A stretch of 64,000 bases of DNA from Pedobacter cryophilus (GCF_005116455.1 NZ_SWBP01000006.1:153535-217534); one strand, 5' to 3'; positions 17,119 through 26,800 are shown, counted from the stretch's first letter. Notes: a model not told the origin generated them from the letters alone. A program made the numbers and translations.

Positions 17119-18273
17119 ATGAGTTGGATAAAAATGTTTGCGGATGCAACTGAAGCGTCAGAAGATTTAATTGATGATTTGGTTTTTAAGATCAAAAAAA
17201 AATTAAAGTGGAATTCTCCAGTTGTAATTATGCCCTACCGAACTTATGGTACCCGAACAAATATTTATATTAAAGGCAGGGTATTAGAAAACAAATTAAT
17301 AAAACCTGCAAGTGGTAAAGAAAGTCTTTTAAACAACTTATCAAATATGTATAAAAGGTTTCAGAGTGATGAGGTATCTGGCGTAACGATAAGTGCTGTT
17401 TATCATGACAAAACTTATGAAATAATAACAGATGAGGAGGGTTATTATAGCTTAAATTTTTCGCCAGTAGGGCAACCTAATATTCATTCGCTTTGGCACC
17501 CTGTTTCTCTTAAAATTAAAGATTCTCCTATTCCTTGGGAAGATCAAGAATATATTGCAGAGGTATTAGTTCCTCCTGTTGATGCTGAATTTGGCGTTAT
17601 TAGTGATATTGATGATACGGTTGTTCAAACATCTGCAACCCAATTTTTAGCCATGGCTAAAACTGTATTTTTAAATAATGCACATTCTAGATTGCCTTTC
17701 CCTGGTGTCTCGGCATTTTATAATGCCTTATTGTTGGGTAAAAGTGGGAAACGAAATAATCCTTTCTTTTACGTTTCTAGCAGTCCATGGAATATGTATG
17801 ATTTGCTAAAGGAATTTCTTGATTTAAATAAAATACCAGAAGGCCCTTTATTACTTCGTGATTTTGGATTGCAGGATAATAAGTTGATCAGTAGTGGACA
17901 TCAGGCTCATAAAACAAAAGAAATCGTTAATATTTTAAAAATGTATCCAAATCTTAACTTTGTTTTGATTGGAGACAGCGGCCAACAAGATGCTTACATC
18001 TACAAAGAAATAGCTACTTTATATCCTGAGCGAATTTTAGCTATCTACATCCGTGATTTAGGACTAGAAAAAACCTCCAAAGCAATTAATGAATTGATTG
18101 CTACAAGTGTTGGGCAAAATATAGACATTACCTTAACTAAAGATGCAGAACAAGCGGCAAAACATGCAGCCCAGAAAGGTTTAATTTTTGTGGAAGCTAT
18201 TCCTGAAATTAAAATTGATAAAAAACAAGATAAAGGAGAATTACCTGGGAAAGAAGAAAATACGATTGTTTAA
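17119..18273 (+). CDS. App1-family (DUF2183) phosphatase
   Basis: The 384-residue protein has a C-terminal App1/LNS2-type HAD phosphatase domain (about 150-340). FGVISDIDDTVVQTSATQFL gives the DxDxT nucleophile motif; FYVSSSPWNMYDLL, LLLRDFGL, HKTKEIVNIL and LIGDSGQQDAYIY follow in family order. An N-terminal beta-rich part (about 40-130) precedes it. The yeast relative App1 is a phosphatidate phosphatase; bacterial substrates are unproven. The C-terminal tail is charged and low-complexity. It stands alone, convergent with the LutA-like gene. Confidence 0.85.
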   Translation: MSWIKMFADATEASEDLIDDLVFKIKKKLKWNSPVVIMPYRTYGTRTNIYIKGRVLENKLIKPASGKESLLNNLSNMYKRFQSDEVSGVTISAVYHDKTYEIITDEEGYYSLNFSPVGQPNIHSLWHPVSLKIKDSPIPWEDQEYIAEVLVPPVDAEFGVISDIDDTVVQTSATQFLAMAKTVFLNNAHSRLPFPGVSAFYNALLLGKSGKRNNPFFYVSSSPWNMYDLLKEFLDLNKIPEGPLLLRDFGLQDNKLISSGHQAHKTKEIVNILKMYPNLNFVLIGDSGQQDAYIYKEIATLYPERILAIYIRDLGLEKTSKAINELIATSVGQNIDITLTKDAEQAAKHAAQKGLIFVEAIPEIKIDKKQDKGELPGKEENTIV

Positions 18274-18313
18274 GGTGTGAATAGATAAAATCAAACAAAA
18301 ATCTTATTAATTT

Positions 18314-19042
18314 TTACACATTACCCCAACCTGTAGCCAAAACATCAGCTAAATGCATGGTTTTAATTGGAAGGTTTTGTTGATCTATGTAAGCTTGTAG
18401 TTGCAATAAACAAGAAGCATCGGTAGATATTATATATTCTGCTCCTGTTTCTAAAGCATTTTGAACTTTTTGCTCGGCCATAGCCGATGAAATTCCAGCA
18501 AATTTTACAGCGAAGGTTCCTCCAAAGCCACAGCAAACTTCGTTATCTTTCATCTCTACCAATTCTAAACCCAAAACTTTAGATAATAGCAAACGTGGTT
18601 CTTCTTTAATTTTACACTCTCTTAAAGCACTGCAAGAATCGTGATAAACGGCTTTACCTTCTAATTCAGCACCAAAATAATCTTTGTTTAAAACATTGAT
18701 TAAAAAATCTGAAAGCTCATAAATATGACCTTGAATATTTTTGCATTTATTGTGAATGGCGGTGTTAAAAAACAAATCGTTATAAGAGTTTTTCACCATT
18801 CCGGTGCAAGAAGCTGAGGGAGAAACGATATAATTTTGTTCAGAAAAATCATTTAAAAATTTAGTACCTACTTCTTTAGCTTCGTCCCAAAAACCTGCAT
18901 TATAAGCAGGTTGTCCACAACAAGTTTGCTCTGGATTATAAATCACCTTGCAGCCTGCTTTTTCTAAAACTTTAACGGTATTTTTTGCTGTTTCTGGATA
19001 AAGCTGATCAATAAAACAAGGAATAAATAATTCAATATTCAT
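18314..19042 (-). CDS. LutA/YkgE-like cysteine-rich (CCG-domain) protein
   Basis: The 242-residue protein contains two CCG domains: CFIDQLYPETA with CCGQPAYNAGF (N-terminal half), and CSALRECKIKE with CCGFGGTFAVK (C-terminal half). It matches the LutA subunit of the LutABC L-lactate oxidation complex, a heterodisulfide-reductase-like Fe-S protein. The lutB and lutC partners are not next to it, so a role in lactate oxidation is likely but inferred. It lies between a convergent App1 gene and an MFS permease. Confidence 0.85.
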   Translation of the reverse strand: MNIELFIPCFIDQLYPETAKNTVKVLEKAGCKVIYNPEQTCCGQPAYNAGFWDEAKEVGTKFLNDFSEQNYIVSPSASCTGMVKNSYNDLFFNTAIHNKCKNIQGHIYELSDFLINVLNKDYFGAELEGKAVYHDSCSALRECKIKEEPRLLLSKVLGLELVEMKDNEVCCGFGGTFAVKFAGISSAMAEQKVQNALETGAEYIISTDASCLLQLQAYIDQQNLPIKTMHLADVLATGWGNV

Positions 19043-19120
19043 TTAGAAAAAGTAGGATTAAAAAAATAAAATCAAAAGTAGAAAGTTTAAATCAGAAAAT
19101 TGGAGTTTTATAAATAAGTT

Positions 19121-20428
19121 TTAGGTTAAAAGTGTTTTACGTTCTTGTCTTAAAACCGTGAATAATAATATTAAACCAATGATAAAAAATGTTCCTAAAC
19201 TTAGGGCACTATTTCTCATGTTTCCGGTGAGTTCTTCTATTAAACCAAAACTAAATAACCCGGCTACAATGGCCAATTTCTCGGTTACATCATAAAAACT
19301 GAAAAAAGAAGCGGTATCTGGCGTTGCTTCTGGTAAAAATTTAGAGAAAGTAGAGCGGGATAACGATTGAATTCCTCCCATTATTAAGCCCACCACCGCG
19401 GCCAAAACATAGAATTGATATTCATTAGCCACAAAATAAGCAGCCACACATACTCCAATCCAAATAAAAACCACAAAAATTAGAACCTGGATATTTCCAA
19501 ATACTTTTGACAACCTCGACATTAAAATTGCACCTAAAATAGCTACCAACTGAATAATAAGAATGGTTGCAATAAGTTTTGATGTCCCTAAATGCAATAT
19601 TTTTTCTCCAAAATTAGCGGCAACCAACATAATAGTTTGCACTCCCATAGCATAGAAAAAATATGCCGTTAAATACTTTTTAAGAACCGGCATTTGCTTT
19701 ACCTGCACCCATACTTTTTTTAATTCTTGCAAACCACTATGTACTTTAGATTTATCTAATTTATTGTAATTAGGGCTTCCTTTTGGTAAAACCGAAAATG
19801 GAATTTGAGAAAAGCCTATCCACCATAATCCTACTAAAAGAAAGGATAATCTGGCTGGTAAAGAAGCATCTGTGATTCCAAAAAATTCTGGTTTTAGAAC
19901 AAATACAAAACAAATGATTTGAAGAATTACACTTCCTACATATCCATAAGAAAAACCTTTTGCACTCACTTTATCTTGCTCTTCTTTTGTGGCAATTTCT
20001 GGTAAATAAGAATTACTAAATACAATTCCACCGTTATAACCAATAGCGGCTACAGCAAATAAAATGATGCTAAATTCTAAGGTATTTATTTTAAAGAAAA
20101 ACAAACCAGCGCAGGCTATAGCTCCAATCCAGGTAAATACTTTCATAAATACCTTTTTATTACCATGATAATCTGCTGTTGCTGTTAAAAATGGAGTGAT
20201 GATGGCAATAATTAAGTAAGCTACAGCTAAAGCGTAATTAGATAACGCTGTGTTTACAAATTTCATCCCAAAGAAAAACACTTTATCCCCATTTTCACTT
20301 GTAGTAGTAATTGCGGTATAATAAGCTGGAAAAATAGTAGAAGTGATCACCAAGTTATAAGCAGAGTTTGACCAGTCAAACATGGCCCATGCTCTGATGG
20401 TCTTTTTATTATTTTTGATAGACAGCAT
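19121..20428 (-). CDS. MFS permease of the UMF1/Atg22-like family
   Basis: The 435-residue protein has about 12 membrane segments and begins with the family mark IRAWAMFDWSNSAYNLVITS. YNGGIVFSNSYLPEIA and GLIMGGIQSLSRSTFSKFLP are also typical. The yeast relative Atg22 exports amino acids from vacuoles; the bacterial substrates are unknown. The gene is monocistronic, 78 bases upstream of the LutA-like gene on the same strand. Confidence 0.88.
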   Translation of the reverse strand: MLSIKNNKKTIRAWAMFDWSNSAYNLVITSTIFPAYYTAITTTSENGDKVFFFGMKFVNTALSNYALAVAYLIIAIITPFLTATADYHGNKKVFMKVFTWIGAIACAGLFFFKINTLEFSIILFAVAAIGYNGGIVFSNSYLPEIATKEEQDKVSAKGFSYGYVGSVILQIICFVFVLKPEFFGITDASLPARLSFLLVGLWWIGFSQIPFSVLPKGSPNYNKLDKSKVHSGLQELKKVWVQVKQMPVLKKYLTAYFFYAMGVQTIMLVAANFGEKILHLGTSKLIATILIIQLVAILGAILMSRLSKVFGNIQVLIFVVFIWIGVCVAAYFVANEYQFYVLAAVVGLIMGGIQSLSRSTFSKFLPEATPDTASFFSFYDVTEKLAIVAGLFSFGLIEELTGNMRNSALSLGTFFIIGLILLFTVLRQERKTLLT

Positions 20429-20447
20429 TATATTACGATTGAGGTTT

Positions 20448-20455
20448 TACATTTG
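20448..20455 (+). promoter_or_regulatory. Putative -7 box for the zinc-ribbon/membrane gene pair
   Basis: TACATTTG followed by C fits TAnnTTTG on the plus strand, 88 bases before the TTG start at 20543. It is the only good match in this divergent spacer. Confidence 0.3.
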
Positions 20456-20542
20456 CGAGTTTAAAAATCATGTCTTTAATTTTGAGATTTACTAGCGAAA
20501 TAAAAGTATATAAAAACAAGTAACCACAAGAATAAATTTTAA

Positions 20543-20857
20543 TTGAGCGTAAAAAGAGAAATCAAATGTTTGCATTGTAAAGAATGGACTTTGTGGCGTG
20601 GAGAAATTTACGACCGATGTTTGTATTGTGGTGAGTTTTTACAGAATGAAGATTTTATCAAAAAAGTAGAAACTGATATCAGAACTCAGGTTAAGGAAGA
20701 AAATGACCTTTTTCATATTAAACCTACTGATAAAGAATTCACTAAGAAAAGCAAAAAATTTTTAAGAAGATTTAGAAAGGTTTTTGTGGTAGCACAAGCC
20801 GCTTTAATTGCTTTTATGAGCTTACTTTTGTGGCTTATTGGATTGATGAGTACTTAA
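20543..20857 (+). CDS. Hypothetical protein: zinc ribbon plus C-terminal membrane segment
   Basis: The 104-residue protein has two Cys pairs, CLHCKEW and CLYCGEFL, in the first 35 residues, forming a likely zinc ribbon. A charged linker follows, then one membrane segment at about 82-103. The family is unknown to me. It starts with TTG (SVKREIK follows), as no ATG is available early in the frame. The next gene starts two bases after its stop, and that protein is a small multipass membrane protein, so the two may work together. Confidence 0.65.
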   Translation: MSVKREIKCLHCKEWTLWRGEIYDRCLYCGEFLQNEDFIKKVETDIRTQVKEENDLFHIKPTDKEFTKKSKKFLRRFRKVFVVAQAALIAFMSLLLWLIGLMST

Positions 20858-20859
20858 TA

Positions 20860-21225
20860 ATGGCAACATTAACTAATAAATGGTTTTTAGTTTTCAGCCT
20901 AATTTGGCTCATTATTTTTACTTGTACTAAGTTTGGAATTTACTTTTACTGGCCTATTCAATTTTACCTGATTGATTTAATTGCAGTTCCAATTATTGGG
21001 AATTTAAGCTTGGCTTTTTACCGTTTTATATTAAAAAATCAGTTAGCTAGGCTCTCTTTTTGGCATATTGCTTTTATAGTTTTAAGCTTAATTGTAGTTT
21101 TTGAATGGTATATGCCTAAATCTAACAGTCGTTACTCTGCAGATATTTTTGATGTGGTGATGTATATTTTGGGTGGTTTATTTTTTGGATTGGTGATGAA
21201 TTGCAAAAAGTCTAAAGTCCGCTGA
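20860..21225 (+). CDS. Small multipass membrane protein, unknown function
   Basis: The 121-residue product has about four membrane segments and a short Lys/Arg-rich tail. I chose the ATG at 20860, two bases after the upstream stop, over the GTG at 20830 that would overlap the previous gene by 28 bases. No family is recognised. Coupling with the zinc-ribbon protein is inferred from spacing. Confidence 0.6.
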   Translation: MATLTNKWFLVFSLIWLIIFTCTKFGIYFYWPIQFYLIDLIAVPIIGNLSLAFYRFILKNQLARLSFWHIAFIVLSLIVVFEWYMPKSNSRYSADIFDVVMYILGGLFFGLVMNCKKSKVR

Positions 21226-21311
21226 AAGCAGTTGTAGGTTATCAGTTCTAAGTTTTCTGTGGAGGCTATCGGTTAGTTTAATTTCACTATCAAGTTTCTA
21301 TTACTTTTTTT

Positions 21312-21388
21312 GCGTTAGGGACTGAAACGGCAGCTTTTTTGGCTTTTTTGGGCCAAAAAACTACAGTGTAAGGCCCGCCCGAACGCCC
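21312..21388 (-). repeat. Dispersed intergenic element, GGGCGTT...TAACGC type, copy 2
   Basis: Read on the minus strand it begins GGGCGTTCGGGCGGGCCTTA and ends AGTCCCTAACGC. It holds an internal hairpin (TTTTTTGGCCC against GGGCCAAAAAA on the plus strand). It lies between convergent genes and shares its end motifs with the copies at 152-250 and 60427-60528. Confidence 0.65.
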
Positions 21389-21409
21389 AAATAAAAACCT
21401 TTTTAAAAC

Positions 21410-21437
21410 AAAAAAGCCCCAATAAATTGAGGCTTTC
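21410..21437 (-). terminator. Terminator of the sigma factor/protease operon
   Basis: On the minus strand AAGCCTCAA pairs with TTGGGGCTT (one wobble) and is followed by TTTTTTG. It lies about 20 bases after the protease-fusion stop. Confidence 0.75.
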
Positions 21438-21455
21438 TGTAAAATATGTTGCTAA

Positions 21456-22547
21456 TTAATTATTGTAAACCTTTACTACAAAAATAAAATCTTGCATCTT
21501 TTTTATACGTTGTGTTCTGCTTAATCCTGCCAATGTATTTTTCTTATTGATAGTGATTTTCTCTTTTAAAGAATCTTGAGGAATATTGTCTATCGCTTTT
21601 AACAAAAAGTTAGATTTTATAGCAAATGTTGCTCCATCTGCCTGAGTTTGCTTGCCACTCACAATACCAATAATGTTTCCTTTGCTATCTAATAAAGGCC
21701 CACCAGAATTACCTGGATTAACCGGAATAGAAACTTGATAAGCAATAGAATCGCCACCAAAACCATTAGCCGAACTTAAGTAACCTTCTCCGTAAACTAC
21801 ATCATCTTTTGGGAAACCAAAAGTGTAAACGTCTTCTCCTAAATCAGAAGCTTTTCTTTTAAAGGTATAAGGTAAGGCCGAAAGATTTTTGAATGTTGGA
21901 TCTATAATTTGTAATACAGCAATATCAGAAGCCGGATCTATGTAAATGGTTTCCACTTTAAAAGACTCGCCTTTATTATTTTGAACATAAATAGAATCGG
22001 CACCTTCTACCACATGGTAATTGGTCACCAAATATCCGTTAGATGTTAATGCAAATCCTGTTCCGCCAAACTGACTTGGTGTAGCATCTTGATTTTTACT
22101 GTTAATATTTCTGATTAAAGCATTTTGAGAACGCTTTATATTTTCCATATCTCTTTTTAAAGCGCTGTAACTTGGGTTGGTTTCCTTTTTAAACTGACCT
22201 GTTGATAAAAGCGTAACCAAAGTAACCAAAATAGCTACAGAAGCTGCCACCGCTAAATTTTTCTTATGCTTTCTCCAAATAGAAACAATTTTAGTTGGCT
22301 TCTCTAGGTATTGTTCTTTTAAAGCTTCCACATCTAATTCTGCATGAATTTCATTCATTGCATTTCTAAGATTTCTTTCTTCTCCAAAACTTTTTAAAGT
22401 TTTTAGAAAATCTAAATGTGCAATTACCTTATGATCTAAAGCTGAATTTGCTTTTCTTTCTAAATCAAAAGCAGCCAATTCCTCAGCGCTCATCTCATTA
22501 AAAAGATAAGATTCAATTTTTTTAATCAAATCAATTTCACTTTTCAT
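21456..22547 (-). CDS. Anti-sigma-like membrane protein fused to an HtrA-type serine protease
   Basis: The 363-residue protein has three parts. The cytoplasmic N-terminus (about 1-95) has the IESYLFNEMSAEELAAFDLE pattern typical of Bacteroidota anti-sigma factors. A membrane segment spans about 97-115. The periplasmic part is a trypsin-like S1C protease with the full triad: H178 in TNYHVV, D208 in SDIAVL, and S281 in PGNSGGP. No PDZ domain follows. It lies five bases downstream of an ECF sigma gene, so it most likely holds that sigma factor at the membrane and senses envelope state through the protease domain. Whether the protease cleaves itself or clients is unknown. Confidence 0.88.
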   Translation of the reverse strand: MKSEIDLIKKIESYLFNEMSAEELAAFDLERKANSALDHKVIAHLDFLKTLKSFGEERNLRNAMNEIHAELDVEALKEQYLEKPTKIVSIWRKHKKNLAVAASVAILVTLVTLLSTGQFKKETNPSYSALKRDMENIKRSQNALIRNINSKNQDATPSQFGGTGFALTSNGYLVTNYHVVEGADSIYVQNNKGESFKVETIYIDPASDIAVLQIIDPTFKNLSALPYTFKRKASDLGEDVYTFGFPKDDVVYGEGYLSSANGFGGDSIAYQVSIPVNPGNSGGPLLDSKGNIIGIVSGKQTQADGATFAIKSNFLLKAIDNIPQDSLKEKITINKKNTLAGLSRTQRIKKMQDFIFVVKVYNN

Positions 22548-22552
22548 ATTTC

Positions 22553-23125
22553 TTATTTTTGACTAAAAAACAATTTCTTTAGCCTTTGAAGACACTTATA
22601 TTTTTGAGTCTTGGCATTATCTGCATTGGTATAACCAAATTTCTCGCAAATGTCTTGCATAGAACTATTATGAATGTAAAAATCTTCAATAATAGTTTTG
22701 CAAGGTTCACCTAACTCTTGTAAAGCACTATTCATTAATAAAAACTGCTGATCTTTTTCTTCACGCTGCTCTACATCTTGCTCTACCTGAAAATGATCTT
22801 CGTAATCTTTAATATCTCCACCACTAAATCTACTTTTATGATTTAGCTTCTTTAACCACAACCTTCTACATACCGAGTATAAAAATGTTTTAAGCTTACT
22901 ACTTAATTCAAAATCTCCACTTTTTATTTTATCATGAAGAACTAAAACTCCTTCCTGAAAAACATCTTTAGCATCATCTTCATTTCCGTTGTTATTAATG
23001 ATCAATTGTAAGACCATTGGAAAATAAGTTTTATAAAGATATTTAAGTGTAGCAGATGAATTATTCAGGATGCCTAAAATGATTTCCTTATCTGTTGGCT
23101 TAGAATCGTTTATCTTGTTACTCAC
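22553..23125 (-). CDS. ECF-type RNA polymerase sigma factor
   Basis: The 190-residue protein has sigma region 2 (about 28-95, with DAKDVFQEGVLVLHDKI and LKTFLYSVCRRLWLKKL) and region 4 (about 125-185, with a helix-turn-helix around MQDICEKFGYTNADNAKTQK). It starts at GTG 23125. Its own promoter region carries GGGTTAC-N15-GTATTAA, identical to that of the divergent lipoprotein gene, which implies autoregulation. The -10-like half ends only four bases before the start codon, so the transcript could be leaderless. The anti-sigma/protease fusion follows five bases downstream. Confidence 0.9.
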   Translation of the reverse strand: MSNKINDSKPTDKEIILGILNNSSATLKYLYKTYFPMVLQLIINNNGNEDDAKDVFQEGVLVLHDKIKSGDFELSSKLKTFLYSVCRRLWLKKLNHKSRFSGGDIKDYEDHFQVEQDVEQREEKDQQFLLMNSALQELGEPCKTIIEDFYIHNSSMQDICEKFGYTNADNAKTQKYKCLQRLKKLFFSQK

Positions 23126-23128
23126 TTC

Positions 23129-23157
23129 TTAATACTATTTCCGCTAAATTGTAACCC
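23129..23157 (-). promoter_or_regulatory. Putative ECF promoter of the sigma operon
   Basis: On the minus strand: GGGTTAC (23157-23151), 15 bases, GTATTAA (23135-23129). The halves and the spacing are identical to the plus-strand site at 23274-23302. Both halves differ from the housekeeping TAnnTTTG type. Confidence 0.65.
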
Positions 23158-23273
23158 TTTCTCCGTAAAAAAAAATTTAAACTGCATTATTATCTAAATA
23201 ATTTCAAATTATTATCCAAAATTCAATCCAAAAAATAAAATTTCACCTTTTTTAAAAAAAATTCAAGTATTGA

Positions 23274-23302
23274 GGGTTACCTTTTTAAATTTTAGGTATT
23301 AA
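23274..23302 (+). promoter_or_regulatory. Putative ECF promoter of the small lipoprotein gene
   Basis: GGGTTAC (23274-23280), 15 bases, GTATTAA (23296-23302). A transcript would start about 23309 and give a leader of roughly 29 bases before the ATG at 23338. The exact match with the sigma gene's own promoter suggests that the sigma factor controls both. Confidence 0.65.
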
Positions 23303-23337
23303 CCAGTAATTAATCACAAAATAAAAAAGAAATTAAC

Positions 23338-23526
23338 ATGAAAAATTTATTAAAATTCGGATTTTTTGCTTTAGCTATCTCATTATCAGTAGTTGCTTGT
23401 AACTCTAACAAACCAGCTGAAGAAACTGCTGATTCAGCTGCTATGGATTCTATAACAGTTGATACTTCTGCAATTGATTCAGTTGCTCCAGATTCAGTTG
23501 CTGTTGATACTACTGCTGCAATGTAA
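23338..23526 (+). CDS. Small Asp/Ser/Ala-rich lipoprotein, likely ECF target
   Basis: The 62-residue protein has an SPII signal with lipobox VVAC (Cys21), followed by only about 40 residues built from short repeats of the type DS-V/A and VDT (for example AIDSVAPDSVAVDTTAAM). It is thus a lipid-anchored acidic, disordered peptide. Similar small lipoproteins occur in Sphingobacteriales, function unknown. It is monocistronic: the ECF-type promoter precedes it and a strong terminator follows. An overlapping +2-frame reading is a shadow. Confidence 0.8.
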   Translation: MKNLLKFGFFALAISLSVVACNSNKPAEETADSAAMDSITVDTSAIDSVAPDSVAVDTTAAM

Positions 23527-23551
23527 TTTTAAATCCCAAAAAGATTTAAGG

Positions 23552-23581
23552 CCACTATCTTTTGATAGTGGTTTTTTTTTG
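23552..23581 (+). terminator. Rho-independent terminator of the lipoprotein gene
   Basis: CCACTATC pairs perfectly with GATAGTGG around a TTTT loop, followed by ten Ts. It lies 25 bases after the stop. Confidence 0.92.
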
Positions 23582-23629
23582 ATCTATATTTTTTTTTTAG
23601 AAAAGCAAATTCCTTCATTCAAAACAACA

Positions 23630-23700
23630 ACAGTCCCACTGTTTGTTCATACTGCACAAAGCCTTAGCCACAAAAGGCCGGTATCCACTTCCATCAGGTT
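23630..23700 (+). repeat. Degenerate relative of the dispersed intergenic element
   Basis: The interior reads TTCATACTGCACAAAGCCTT, AGCCACAAAAGGCCGGTATC, CACTTCCATC in order. The 60427-60528 copy has related stretches (TTCATACTGCTTCTGGCCTT and ATTTCCATCC). The GGGCGTT and TAACGC ends are missing, so this is a decayed or truncated copy. The remainder of the 23582-23824 spacer shows nothing else. Confidence 0.4.
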
Positions 23701-23824
23701 TAGATAACCAAACCTTTGCTGCTATTAACGTTTCCAACCTATAAAATTTCGCAAAAGAGGCATCTAAATTCTTTCTGCTTTAAGCAAAAATCCTTACTTT
23801 AAGCGCTCTATTGTTGATGTATAA

Positions 23825-26800
23825 ATGCAGCTAGATAAGCTTGAAATAAAAGGTTTTAAAAGTTTTGGAGACAAAATCACCATCAATTTTAATGAGGGTG
23901 TTACCGCTATTGTAGGTCCAAATGGCTGCGGGAAATCAAATGTGGTTGATGCCATACGCTGGGTGCTTGGCGAGCAAAGTACTAGGATGTTACGGTCAGA
24001 GAAAATGGAAAACATCATTTTTAATGGTACAAAAACTAGAAAACCAGCCAACCTTGCCGAAGTCTCCCTTACTTTTGACAATACCAAAAACATTTTACCT
24101 ACTGCATTTTCTAGCGTTACGGTTACTCGTAAACTGTACAGAACCGGGGAATCTGAATACAGATTAAACGATGTATTGTGCCGTTTAAAAGACATTACAG
24201 ATTTATTTTTAGATACCGGAATTGGTGCCGACTCCTACTCTATCATTGAATTAAAAATGATAGATGAAATTATTGCAAATAAAGAAGGCTCCAGAAGAAA
24301 CTTATTTGAAGAAGCATCGGGTATTTCTAAATATAAACTCCGCAAAAAACAAACTTTTAGCAAACTAAAAGACACCGAAACAGATTTAAGTCGGGTAGAA
24401 GATTTATTGTTTGAAATTGAGAAAAACCTTAAAACACTAGAAAATCAAGCAAAAAAAGCAGAAAAATATTACCGGTTAAAAGAGCAATACAAAATATTGA
24501 GTTTGGTGTTGGCATCATTCAAAATATCAAATTTTAGAACCGCTTTAAATAGTTTAGAAAAGCAAGAAGTAGCACAAAATACCGCTAGGCACACCGTGAG
24601 TGTGAAGTTAGATGGCTTAGATGCCGAAATTCAAAAACACAAATTCAATAGTTTAACCAAAGAAAAAAATCTATCTAATCAGCAAAAAGCCACCAATGAT
24701 TTTGTTTCTAAAATTAGGGCTTATGAAAGTGAGAAAAAGATTAAAAATGAGCAATTACGATTTTTACAGGATAAAGAAAACAGATTAAGCGAAGAATTAG
24801 AAAAAGATAAAAATCAATTGCAGCATGTTCATTACAACATTAAAAGGTTAAATGAAGATCATTTACAAGAAGAGCAATTGCTGCACAGGCTTAACTTAAG
24901 TTTACAAGATTTAAAAGAAGAAGTTGATGAACTTCGTTTGCAGCAACAATCGGTGAAAGCCAATTTAGATGCTCAACAAAAACAAAACACGCTATTACAA
25001 ACTCAATTATATCAATCTGAAAAGGAAATTGACATCCTCTCTATCCAAAAAGAAGCCCTCACACAAGAAAGTCGCCGAAATATTGAAGATACCGTAAACA
25101 GGGAAACCGAATTAAATGAATTTAACATTGCTGTTATTAAATTAGAAACTCAAATAGAAACTAAAAAACACGTTTTAACACATTTACAAAGCCAGGAAGA
25201 AGATTTAAAACAGCAAATAATAGATACCGAAGAAACGCTTGCCGCAAACAAAGATGAATTAAATCAATCTATAAGAAAAGTTGATGCTAAGCAAAATGAA
25301 TTTAACTTAACCAAAAGTTTAGTAGATAATTTGGAAGGTTTCCCCGAGTCGATCCGTTTTTTAAAGAAAAATGCACAATGGAATAAAAATGCTCCACTCC
25401 TTTCTGATATTCTTTTTTGCAAGGAAGATTTTAGAATAGCTATAGAGAATTTTTTAGAGCCTTTAATGAATCATTATGTGGTAGAAACCTATCAAGACGC
25501 TATTGATGCCATTAAATTATTAAGCAATGCATCAAGAGGGAAAGCCAATTTCTTTATTTTAGATAGAATTAACACAGAAACATTTACCGAACCTTTAAAA
25601 ATAGATTACGGCATTCCTGCTTTAGAGGTGGTAGAAACCGAAAAGAAATATCAGTTATTAAGCAGACATCTTTTACAAAATGTTTTTTTAGTGAATGATG
25701 AACAAGAAAAAAACTTAAATACAGAAGATTTACCTAATGGTTTGGTTTTAATAGGTAATTCGGGTAAGTTTTATAAAACTAATTATACTTTATCTGGTGG
25801 TTCGGTAGGTTTATTTGAAGGAAAGCGTATTGGAAGAGCTAAAAACTTAGATAATCTCACAAAATCTATAAAAACGCTTGAAACAGGAATTAAAAGTTTA
25901 AAAGCTCAAATTGAAGAGCAAACCATTAAAGTTGCATCCTTAAAAGCAGCTTCAAAAAATCAGGAGATACAGCTTTTGGAGAAAGACACCACACTTTTAC
26001 AAAACGAATTTATATCGGTTAAAACTAAACAAGAGCAATATTTGGCTTTTATACAAAACAGTCAGAATCGTAAACAAGATATTGAAAACAAACTCAACAG
26101 CATTAGTAATTCATTAATTGACCTTACGCCTAAAATAATGGAGTTGAAGCTTCAAAAACAAAATTTAGATGTTCAATTATTAAATCAACAGCAATCTTAT
26201 ACCGAATTAAGTGAGTTTTTAACTGTTAAATCATCCGCTTACAATACCGAAAATCTAAAATTTCATCAGCAACAAAACAAAGTCAGCGGTATAGATAAAG
26301 ATTTAGAATACAGAGAAAGTCAGCAAGAAAGTCTGGAAATTAGGGTACTAAAAAATCAGTCGGAATTAGAGAAAACTAAAGCTGATATTTTAGGAATTGT
26401 GCAACATGTAGATCATAATGATGATGATTTATTAGCCATGTATGCTCAAAAAGAAGAAATGGAAAAGGCAGTTCTGGAAGCTGAAAAAGACTATTATGAA
26501 AGCAAAAATATCATTAACGATTTAGAAAGCAGCTTAAGTGAACTTAGAAAAGCCAGAGAACTTTTTGATTTACAGAGCACCGAATTAAAAGACAAAAAGA
26601 ATCAGCTTAAATTAGAATTGAGCTCCTTAAAAGAGCGACTTTCTGTAGAATTCAGTATCAATATTGAAGATTTGTTAGATGACGAGCCTTCTGAAGAAGA
26701 TAACGAAGAAGAGGTAAAAGAAAAAATAGAGAAAATTAAACGAAATCTGGATGATTTTGGAGCGATTAACCCCATGGCAATGGAGGCTTACAAAGAAATG

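Noticed and set aside
18314..19042. Complete lactate-oxidation operon
   Set aside because: Only the LutA-like subunit is present; no lutB, lutC or lactate permease lies in the neighbourhood.
23459..23707. 82-codon plus-strand frame rich in Leu and Gln
   Set aside because: It is an out-of-frame reading of the repetitive lipoprotein gene that continues through its terminator.
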